19,492 bases of DNA from Acidobacteriaceae bacterium UBA1307. GTDB lineage: Bacteria > Acidobacteriota > Terriglobia > Terriglobales > Acidobacteriaceae. A program made the translations under genes and the position numbers. Each line of letters opens with the position of its first letter. The first letter of the stretch is position 1. Below the pieces are notes generated by a model. The model saw only the letters and a program-made list of their open reading frames with translations. It did not search any database and was not told where the DNA came from. Location: the NCBI GenBank assembly GCA_002307235.1, contig DBTV01000022.1, positions 54,664-74,155 of the forward strand, read 5' to 3'. Below, in pieces: positions 14,065-19,492 of this stretch.

Positions 14065-15063
14065 ATGCCGAATCTTTTGGAGCAACTGCGCAAGTACACC
14101 GTCGTAGTGGCCGATACGGGCGACATTGAAGGAATGAAGAAGTTCCGGCCGCAGGATGCGACGACAAATCCGTCGCTGATTACGGCAGCGGCCGAAATGC
14201 CCGAGTATCAGGCGATTGTCAACGAGGAACTGGCGCAGGCGCGCACCGAACTGGGTCCAAAGGTTCGGGCCGAGGCGGTGGCCAAGCTGGCCTTTCAGCG
14301 GCTGGCGGTGACCTTCGGCAAAAAGATTCTGGAGATTGTGCCGGGCCGGGTTTCAACCGAGGTGGACGCGCGGTTGAGCTACGACACCGATGCGACCGTG
14401 GCGCAGGCGCGCGGCATTATTGCGCAGTACGGCGCGGCGGGCATTGGCCGGGAACGGATTCTGATCAAGATCGCCGCGACCTGGGATGGCATTCGCGCCG
14501 CGGAGATCCTTGAAAAAGAAGGCATCCATTGCAACCTGACGCTGATCTTCGGGCTGCATCAGGCCATTGCCTGCGCGGATGCGGGCGTGACGCTGATTTC
14601 GCCCTTTGTCGGGCGCATTCTGGACTGGTATGTGCAGGACACGGGCAAGAAGTTTGTGGGCGCGGAGGACCCCGGCGTGAAGTCGGTGACGCGCATCTAC
14701 AACTACTACAAGAAGTTCGGCTACAAGACGCAGGTGATGGGCGCCAGCTTCCGCAATGCGAGTGAGATTATCGAGCTGGCCGGTTGCGACCTGCTGACGA
14801 TTTCGCCGAAGCTGCTGGCGGAGTTGGAGGCGACCGAGGGCGTGCTCGAGCGCAAGCTTGACCCGGTCAAGGCCGCGACCCAGAACATCGAGCGGATTGT
14901 GATGGACAAGGATGTCTTCGAGTTCATGCATGACGGCAACGCGATGGCCACCGACAAGCTGAAGGGCGGCATCACCGGCTTTACCGATGCGCTGATCAAG
15001 CTGGAGGCGCTGCTGACGGTGCGGCAGGAGATGACCGAGCTGCGCGCGAATGCCTCGGCATAA
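14065..15063 (+). CDS. tal: Transaldolase
   Basis: This 332-residue TIM-barrel enzyme of the non-oxidative pentose phosphate pathway moves a dihydroxyacetone unit between sedoheptulose-7-phosphate and glyceraldehyde-3-phosphate. It is of the longer, TalB-like class. Signature regions: DATTNPSLI near the N-terminus, GRVSTEVDARLSYDTDAT, the catalytic Schiff-base lysine in RILIKIAATWDG (Lys135), CNLTLIFGLHQAIACADAG, LISPFVGRILDWY, and VMGASFRNASEIIELAGCD. GGAGG lies 4 nt before the ATG at 14065, a clear ribosome binding site. A C-rich/G-rich hairpin (CCCCGG / CCGGGG) in the leader comes shortly before the ribosome binding site. A strong terminator follows. Confidence 0.97.
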   Translation: MPNLLEQLRKYTVVVADTGDIEGMKKFRPQDATTNPSLITAAAEMPEYQAIVNEELAQARTELGPKVRAEAVAKLAFQRLAVTFGKKILEIVPGRVSTEVDARLSYDTDATVAQARGIIAQYGAAGIGRERILIKIAATWDGIRAAEILEKEGIHCNLTLIFGLHQAIACADAGVTLISPFVGRILDWYVQDTGKKFVGAEDPGVKSVTRIYNYYKKFGYKTQVMGASFRNASEIIELAGCDLLTISPKLLAELEATEGVLERKLDPVKAATQNIERIVMDKDVFEFMHDGNAMATDKLKGGITGFTDALIKLEALLTVRQEMTELRANASA

Positions 15064-15087
15064 CGCAATATCCTTGCAGAAAAAGCG

Positions 15088-15116
15088 AAAGGGCAGCCAG
15101 AGCGGCTGCCCTTTTT
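15088..15116 (+). terminator. Rho-independent terminator of tal
   Basis: An 11-bp stem (AAAGGGCAGCC / GGCTGCCCTTT) with a 5-base loop, ending in five T on the plus strand. On the minus strand the hairpin is followed by CGCTTTTT, so it may also stop transcription from the convergent TonB receptor gene. Confidence 0.92.
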
Positions 15117-15129
15117 GCGTCTTCCACTT

Positions 15130-16923
15130 CTATTTGCCGAAGTTGAGCGCGAAGCCGCCCATGACGGCGCGGCCGGGCATGGCGACGTTCTCGATCTCCT
15201 GATAGCCGGTGTTGGCGAGGTTGGTGAGGCGCAGGTAGGGGCGCAGGCGGCCGCTGTCGTGGGCCAGGGTCGCATCCCAGACGGGGTAGGGGGTCTGCTG
15301 GTAGCGCTGGGCGATCTGCACGGTGTTGGTGAGCTGCGCCCAGTGGCCGAGTGCGGCGCGCCAGGCGACCTGCGCGTTTTCGACCGGCAGGTTGAAGACA
15401 TACTCGCTCTCGAGCCCGTTGAGCGCGCGTTGTGCGCCATGGAGCATGGTCCAGCTCAGATGGACGGACTGGGTTTGCGTGGGCTGCCAGTGCAGTGTGG
15501 CCTCGGCTCCGGCAAAGCGCAGGCCGCTGAGGTTGGTGGCCTGCCACTTGGCGGAGGCGTTGGCGCGGATGTAATCAATGGCGTCGTGCTGGCGCGAGTA
15601 AAAGCCGGTGGCGGTGAGAGCAAGTTGCGCGGTGGGCCTCCAGTCGGCACCGGCCTCGGCTGACCAGGCTGACTCGGGTTTGAGCCGGGCGTTGCCCACG
15701 GTCGTCGGATCGGAATAATAGAGATCCGTGTAGGTGGGGATGCGGAAGCCGTAGCCCGCGGCGGCGCGCAGCTTGAGTGTGGGCGCGGCGCGGAAGCTGG
15801 CGGCCAGTTGCGGCGCAAAGCTCTTCAAGCCGCCCGAAAAAATCTCTTCGCGCGCACCGGCCGAGAGCGTCCAGCGTGCGCGTGCCGGGTGCAGATCGAA
15901 ATCGACGTAGCCCGCGCCGCGATTGCGCGCGTGTTGGCCGAGATTGCTCGAATGAATGCTGTCGCCGGCGGCCTCGAGTCCGAAGAGCGCAAGCGAACCG
16001 CTGCCGAGGGTGGCGGTGCGGCGCAGCGAGGCCTGCCAGGAGCCATCGATGTGATTGTTCTCGTAGTAGCTGGGCCGCCCGCGCAGCAGCACGAACTGGT
16101 CGGTATGGCGGCGGTAGGCGTAGGAGGCGGTGGTGCGGCTGCCGAGTTCCTGTCGGGCGGCGGCGAACCAGTTTTTAGTGCGCTCCCAGGAGTTGTAGTT
16201 GCCGTAGAACTGGTTGGCTCCGAAGGTGCGGTCGCTCGCGGCGAGCAGCAGGTCGGTTAGGCCGAGGTGGGTGCCGATCCAGTGCTCGGTAGAGAGCGTT
16301 TCGTTGCGATAGTCGCGGTCGGCCATGAAGCCCTCGGAAAAATTGCGCGCGGTGGCGAGACGGCCGCTCCAGCGATGCAGCACGGCGTTGCCGACGAGCG
16401 ATTCCTCATCGGAGGTGAAGCTGCCATCGGCGGCGCGAAGGCGCAGCGAGGCGTGGCTGGGCGCGGCGGTGCGGAGGTCGACGACGCCGGCCAGGGCATC
16501 GGCTCCATGCAGGGTGGAACCGGCTCCGGCGAGGACTTCGATGGAGTCAATGGCCTCGACCGGCAGCGGAAGATCGAGCGAGTGATGTGCGGTCTGGCTG
16601 TCGTTGACGCGAAAGCCGTCGACCAGAATCAGCGTCTGCGCAAAGCCGCCGCCGCGCAGCACAAGGTCGGTTTGTTCGCCGCCTGCGCCGCGCTGCTTGA
16701 GGAAGATGCTCGAGTCCGAGCGCAGGGCATCGAGCGGCGAGGCGAGGGTGAGCGATTGCGGCGCGAGGGGCAGAATCGTCGCGGCGCGTGTGGACTCGGC
16801 CAGCGGCACGGGCACGGCCTCGCCGAGCACGACCATCGTCTCGGTGGTCTTCTGGACCGGGGTTTGCGCAAGGAGAGTCGAAGAAAGAAGAAAGACGGAA
16901 GAGAAAGATGAAAATCGTGGCAT
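15130..16923 (-). CDS. TonB-dependent outer-membrane receptor, BtuB-like
   Basis: A 597-residue receptor that imports a scarce ligand across the outer membrane using TonB energy. The signal peptide is MPRFSSFSSVFLLSSTLLA. The plug domain follows (~35-160): LDALRSDSSIFLKQRGAGG, DLVLRGGGFAQTLILVDGFR, and IDSIEVLAGAGSTLHGADA. The rest is a run of beta strands, ending in the LPLRPYLRLTNLANTGYQE-like region and a last strand VMGGFALNFGK, suitable for Bam recognition though it ends in Lys. Size and plug resemble BtuB and other small receptors; the ligand (cobalamin, metal chelate or other) is not determinable. I chose the ATG at 16923 although its AGGA is only 1 nt away; a TTG at 16939-16941 in frame is the alternative. 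The leader is too short for a cobalamin riboswitch. It is divergent from a MarR regulator. Confidence 0.88.
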   Translation of the reverse strand: MPRFSSFSSVFLLSSTLLAQTPVQKTTETMVVLGEAVPVPLAESTRAATILPLAPQSLTLASPLDALRSDSSIFLKQRGAGGEQTDLVLRGGGFAQTLILVDGFRVNDSQTAHHSLDLPLPVEAIDSIEVLAGAGSTLHGADALAGVVDLRTAAPSHASLRLRAADGSFTSDEESLVGNAVLHRWSGRLATARNFSEGFMADRDYRNETLSTEHWIGTHLGLTDLLLAASDRTFGANQFYGNYNSWERTKNWFAAARQELGSRTTASYAYRRHTDQFVLLRGRPSYYENNHIDGSWQASLRRTATLGSGSLALFGLEAAGDSIHSSNLGQHARNRGAGYVDFDLHPARARWTLSAGAREEIFSGGLKSFAPQLAASFRAAPTLKLRAAAGYGFRIPTYTDLYYSDPTTVGNARLKPESAWSAEAGADWRPTAQLALTATGFYSRQHDAIDYIRANASAKWQATNLSGLRFAGAEATLHWQPTQTQSVHLSWTMLHGAQRALNGLESEYVFNLPVENAQVAWRAALGHWAQLTNTVQIAQRYQQTPYPVWDATLAHDSGRLRPYLRLTNLANTGYQEIENVAMPGRAVMGGFALNFGK

Positions 16924-16982
16924 GTCCTGGTTAGGATGCAACGGGATGCGACCGGCGGCAAGGATAGTTTTGCCATTGCATA

Positions 16983-17005
16983 AATAGTTGATGCACTAAA
17001 CTATT
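16983..17005. promoter_or_regulatory. Palindromic operator candidate between TonB receptor and MarR genes
   Basis: A perfect inverted repeat AATAGTT-9 nt-AACTATT, with a further half-site ATAGTT at 16964-16969. It overlaps a possible -10 box of the MarR gene (TAAACT, 16997-17002; TTGCAT 15 bp upstream as a -35). Position and symmetry are typical of MarR-family operators. Confidence 0.6.
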
Positions 17006-17022
17006 GCAGAAGGAATGAAATC

Positions 17023-17451
17023 ATGCGTATCGATGCGTATTTACGGGAGAGTCCGCTGTTTGCCGTGGGGCGCGCGTCGCGTCGCTTTGACGCGTTGGCG
17101 GCGCGGGCGCTGGCCGAGGACGAGCTTGGTCTGATGGAAGGGCTGGTGCTGGCGGCGCTGTTCTTCGAGGCTCCGAAGCCGATCAAGCCCTCGCAGTTGG
17201 CCGAAACCTTTGAGACGACGCGCGGCAATGTGAGCCACTGCGTCTCTTCGCTGGAGGCCAAGGGACTGTTGCAGCGGCGCATTGATCCCGACGACGCGCG
17301 CGCGTTTTTGCTGATCTTGAAGCCACAAGGCAAACGCGCGGCCCTGCGCGTGATTGCGGCCTTTGACCGGCTGCAAAAAGAGTTTGAGCAGGAGTTGGGC
17401 AAGAGCGATCTGAAAGAGATGCTCAAGATGCTGCGCAGGCTGGAATCATAA
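17023..17451 (+). CDS. MarR-family transcriptional regulator
   Basis: A 142-residue winged-helix repressor. The N-terminal helices serve dimerisation. The DNA-binding part (~50-105) contains KPSQLAETFETTRGNVSHCVSSLEAKGLLQRRIDPDDARAFLLIL, with the recognition helix TTRGNVSHCVSSLE and the wing RRIDPDDARAFL carrying the conserved Asp-x-Arg pattern of MarR proteins. The C-terminal helix (RLQKEFEQELGKSDLKEMLK) completes the dimer interface. AAGGA stands 8 nt before the ATG. It is divergent from the TonB receptor with 99 bp between, which contain a palindrome. Autoregulation and control of the receptor are therefore likely, as inference. The inducer is unknown. Confidence 0.9.
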   Translation: MRIDAYLRESPLFAVGRASRRFDALAARALAEDELGLMEGLVLAALFFEAPKPIKPSQLAETFETTRGNVSHCVSSLEAKGLLQRRIDPDDARAFLLILKPQGKRAALRVIAAFDRLQKEFEQELGKSDLKEMLKMLRRLES

Positions 17452-17453
17452 AG

Positions 17454-17496
17454 AGAGCATCCACGAAAACAGCGAAATCGCTTTTGTGGATGCTCT
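17454..17496. terminator. Long hairpin between convergent genes
   Basis: An 11-bp outer stem (AGAGCATCCAC / GTGGATGCTCT) and an inner AGCG-AAAT-CGCT stem, separated by a short imperfect part. It starts 2 nt after the MarR stop codon and ends 11 nt from the stop of the convergent membrane-protein gene. There is no T-run on either side, so it may act as a bidirectional or 3'-end-stabilising structure rather than a classical terminator. Confidence 0.6.
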
Positions 17497-17507
17497 ACTC
17501 TGGAAAG

Positions 17508-18164
17508 TTAGTAAGAGCCTCGCGCTCTGACGACGACAGAAGGACTGGCATGCTGCCTTGATAAAGAATGAAACGATCCATTGCGCTGCTGTAGCACCAT
17601 AGAAGCCATGAGAAGAAGAAGCAGAATGGCGTCCAGCACGTAAAAAGGATATTTCAGCACGGGCCATGCCCGCTGCGGCCATTGATCGACAAGTTTGTCC
17701 CGGAAGGTTTCATTGAATCGCGTCGGGCGATCCTCGTCCTCGCTTGCAGGTTGCCATCGAGAAGCCAAAAATGTTGCACGGACGTTGGAAAGTAAAATTC
17801 CAGCAAAGATGAAGGAAAGGAAGCCTGGGATCTGTCTGGTGGAAATTTGACTGGCGACATAGAGGGTGAAAATTGTCACTGCAGCACCCCAGTTTGCCTG
17901 GCGTACCCCCATACCCCCGATAAAGTATGCCGAAAATATGATCAATCCCGTTGCAATCATGAGGACACGCATCAAGACAACGGGCGCAACCAGCGCTATA
18001 CCCGCACAAACGATAAAATTCAAGCTCCCGATGAAGAAGCAAAGCCAGAAGCCCTGTACGCCGAGGGCATCAACATCCCAGGCGTTTTCCACCGTGGGCC
18101 AGAAGAGGCGCTTCAAGAAGCCATCGCTCTCCTTGGAGGTACCAGACAGATTAAGGGCTTGCAT
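17508..18164 (-). CDS. Multi-spanning membrane protein of unknown function
   Basis: The protein has 218 residues and I do not recognise the family. About five to six hydrophobic helices can be seen: FWLCFFIGSLNFIVCAGIAL, VVLMRVLMIATGLIIFSAYF, GAAVTIFTLYVAS, IPGFLSFIFAGILLSNV, and PFYVLDAILLLLLMASMVL. The third-to-last helix is followed by a charged loop (PASEDEDRPTRFNETFRDK). The N-terminus (MQALNLSGTSKESDGFLKRLFWP) has no signal peptide. The tail is Ser/His/Arg-rich. Base composition is lower in GC than the flanking genes. No Shine-Dalgarno sequence precedes ATG 18164, but a perfect -35 box TTGACA (minus strand, 18195-18200) lies upstream, which would place the transcription start within a few bases of the ATG. 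Nothing in the context indicates a role. Confidence 0.75.
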   Translation of the reverse strand: MQALNLSGTSKESDGFLKRLFWPTVENAWDVDALGVQGFWLCFFIGSLNFIVCAGIALVAPVVLMRVLMIATGLIIFSAYFIGGMGVRQANWGAAVTIFTLYVASQISTRQIPGFLSFIFAGILLSNVRATFLASRWQPASEDEDRPTRFNETFRDKLVDQWPQRAWPVLKYPFYVLDAILLLLLMASMVLQQRNGSFHSLSRQHASPSVVVRARGSY

Positions 18165-18194
18165 ATAAAAAAGAGTGCTTTACCGTCAGGTGTC

Positions 18195-18200
18195 TGTCAA
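18195..18200 (-). promoter_or_regulatory. Putative -35 element of the membrane-protein gene
   Basis: TTGACA on the minus strand, a perfect consensus match. At 17-18 bp spacing the matching -10 (CACTCT or ACTCTT) is poor and would sit 6-7 nt before the ATG. Confidence 0.35.
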
Positions 18201-18228
18201 GGATATTTCAAGAAGAAGTGACGCAAGC

Positions 18229-18268
18229 AACGCCCATCTCTTGATGAAAGAGGTGGGCGTTCTTTTTT
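18229..18268 (+). terminator. Orphan plus-strand Rho-independent terminator
   Basis: A 14-bp stem (18229-18242 with 18248-18261, one G-U pair) with a 5-base loop, followed on the plus strand by CTTTTTT. No plus-strand gene lies just upstream; the nearest is the MarR gene, ending at 17451. On the minus strand the hairpin, 27 nt after the hslU stop codon, is followed by GCTTGCG, not a T-run, so it is a poor hslU terminator. Confidence 0.8.
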
Positions 18269-18287
18269 GGGTGGCCACTTCATTTTG

Positions 18288-19492
18288 CTAAAGAATGTAC
18301 CGCGACAGGTCCTGATCCTTGACCACGTCGGCGACCATTTTCTTCACGTATTCGGAGTTGATGGCGAAGACCTTTTCGGCGGGCTTTTCGGGCTCGGCGG
18401 CGGCGCGTTCCTCGTAGGGCAGCGGCGTGGACGACTCGGCCTTGATGGCCTCGGCGAGCGCGGTGGCGGCCTCTTCGTTCGGAGCCTTGCGGGCCACGTC
18501 GGGAGCGAGGAAGCTGACGTCTTCAAGCACGCGTTCCATGATGGTGTGCAGACGGCGCGCGCCGATGTTTTCGGTCATCTCGTTCACCTTGAAGGCGAAT
18601 GCGGCCATCTCGCGCAGAGCGTCGGTGGCGAACTCGAGCTTGACGCCCTCGGTCTCAAGCAATGCGGTGTACTGCTTGGTGAGCGAGGCCTTGGGCTCGG
18701 TGAGAATGCGCAGGAAGTCCTCGACGGTGAGCGATTGCAGCTCGACGCGGATCGGGAAGCGGCCCTGCAACTCGGGGATCAGGTCGCTGGGCTTGGAGAC
18801 GTGGAAGGCTCCGGCGGCGATGAACAGAATGTGGTCGGTGCGTACCATGCCGTAGCGGGTGTTGATGGTGGTGCCTTCGACGATGGGCAGAATATCGCGC
18901 TGCACGCCTTCGCGGCTCACGTCGGGGCCGTGGCTTTCGCGCCCGGCGATCTTGTCGATCTCATCGAGGAAGATGATGCCGTTCGACTCGACGCGCTCGA
19001 CGGCGGTGCGGGTGACCGCGTCCATGTCGATGAGCCGGCCCTCTTCTTCCTGCACAAAGTAGTCGAAGGCGTCGGCGACTTTTTTCTTGCTCTTTTTGGA
19101 GCCGCTGCCGAAGATGTTGGGCAGCATGTCGCGCAGGTTGCCCTCCATGTCCTCGATGTTCTGGTTGGAGATGATGCCGATCTGGGGCAGGCCGCGCTCG
19201 CGCACGTCGATCTCGACGGTGCGGTCATCGAGCTTGCCTTCGCGGAACTGCTGACGGAGTTTTTCGCGCGAACGCTGATAGCTGTCGTTGCCGGGCAGGG
19301 TGAGCTGGCCCTCCTGCGCGGCGGGCGGGGCGGGCGGCGGAGGCAGCAGCACGTCGAGCAGCCGTTCTTCGGCGTTCATCTCGGCGCGGTCCTCAATCTC
19401 TTCAAGCCGCTCTTCGCGGACCATGTCGATGGCGACCTCGACCAGATCGCGGATCATCGATTCGACATCGCGACCGACGTAGCCGACCTCGG
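18288..19492 (-). CDS. hslU: ATP-dependent protease ATPase subunit HslU (5'-truncated by window edge)
   Basis: HslU (ClpY) is the AAA+ unfoldase that feeds proteins into the HslV protease. The frame enters from the right edge with EVGYVGRDVESMIRDLVE, the conserved stretch after Walker A, so the N-terminus and Walker A are outside the window. Visible parts: the intermediate domain (~EERLLDVLLPPPPAPPAAQ to LPNIFG), Walker B GIIFLDEIDKIA, the GPDVSREGVQRDILPIVEG segment, the arginine-finger region LQGRFPIRVEL, the sensor-2 region ENIGARRLHTIMERVLEDVS, and the conserved tail DLSRYIL that inserts into HslV. Between SFLAPDVA and INSEYVKK the protein carries about 35-40 extra residues (Ala, Glu and Pro rich) compared with E. 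coli HslU. hslV is expected just upstream, outside the window. Confidence 0.97.
   Translation of the reverse strand, partial: EVGYVGRDVESMIRDLVEVAIDMVREERLEEIEDRAEMNAEERLLDVLLPPPPAPPAAQEGQLTLPGNDSYQRSREKLRQQFREGKLDDRTVEIDVRERGLPQIGIISNQNIEDMEGNLRDMLPNIFGSGSKKSKKKVADAFDYFVQEEEGRLIDMDAVTRTAVERVESNGIIFLDEIDKIAGRESHGPDVSREGVQRDILPIVEGTTINTRYGMVRTDHILFIAAGAFHVSKPSDLIPELQGRFPIRVELQSLTVEDFLRILTEPKASLTKQYTALLETEGVKLEFATDALREMAAFAFKVNEMTENIGARRLHTIMERVLEDVSFLAPDVARKAPNEEAATALAEAIKAESSTPLPYEERAAAEPEKPAEKVFAINSEYVKKMVADVVKDQDLSRYIL

Noticed and set aside
16924..17022. Cobalamin riboswitch before the BtuB-like receptor gene
   Set aside because: The space to the divergent gene is only 99 bp, too short for the roughly 200-nt aptamer, and no B12-box sequence was seen.
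17847..18221. Plus-strand 124-codon frame ending just before the orphan terminator
   Set aside because: Tempting because a plus-strand terminator follows, but it is antisense to a convincing membrane protein, has no good ribosome binding site and its product is low in hydrophobic core residues.
1..19492. CRISPR array, insertion sequence or prophage
   Set aside because: No regularly spaced 20-40 bp repeats, no transposase or integrase, and no phage structural genes were found.

Overview
The window reads as chromosomal DNA of a GC-rich Gram-negative bacterium, most likely a member of the Acidobacteriota (Acidobacteriaceae-like). I infer this from the style of the proteins (S10 carboxypeptidase, TPR-glycosyltransferase fusion, FN3 lipoprotein, MbfA-type iron protein), the presence of LPS-type and TonB-dependent outer-membrane genes, and the intergenic CTGAAG-loop hairpins. 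No database was consulted. There is no phage, insertion sequence or CRISPR array. Most genes are housekeeping or envelope genes, with a few odd insertions.

Layout. 1-1181 (-): 5' part of the replicative helicase gene dnaB, running off the left edge. 1376-2854 (-): TPR protein with a GT9-like domain. 2997-4538 (-): exported S10 serine carboxypeptidase with its own terminator. 4539-5067: gene-free, with a terminator and two hairpin repeats. 5068-5291 (-): tRNA-Cys(GCA) and tRNA-Gly(GCC). 5329-6078 (-): LolD/MacB-type ABC ATPase, divergent from an unrecognised 305-residue protein (6172-7089, +). 7090-7392: patchwork of short degenerate repeats. 7393-7809 (-): TM2/zinc-ribbon protein, divergent from a WaaE-like family 2 glycosyltransferase (7898-8692, +). 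8823-10326 (+): hypA, a low-GC membrane-anchored orphan gene, then hypB. 10327-10640: repeats and a strong terminator. 10641-11846 (-): MbfA-like ferritin/VIT1 iron transporter. 11970-15063 (+): FN3 lipoprotein, FAH-superfamily hydrolase, transaldolase. 15130-16923 (-): BtuB-like TonB-dependent receptor, divergent from a MarR regulator (17023-17451, +) with a palindrome between them. 17508-18164 (-): multi-spanning membrane protein. 18288-19492 (-): hslU, running off the right edge.

Functional links. hypA and hypB together point to nickel insertion into a [NiFe] hydrogenase (or another nickel enzyme) encoded elsewhere. The MarR regulator, its palindrome and the TonB receptor look like one regulated uptake unit. 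MbfA and the receptor both concern metal handling, but nothing shows that they are co-regulated.

Most notable signals: (1) five start codons preceded at 7-9 nt by a TANNNT -10-like hexamer and lacking a usual Shine-Dalgarno sequence, suggesting leaderless mRNAs; (2) a family of intergenic hairpins with an invariant TTCA loop, all in one orientation; (3) a foreign-looking gene between hypA and hypB; (4) a long Ala/Glu/Pro-rich insertion in HslU just before its conserved C-terminus; (5) a strong plus-strand terminator with no plus-strand gene in front of it.
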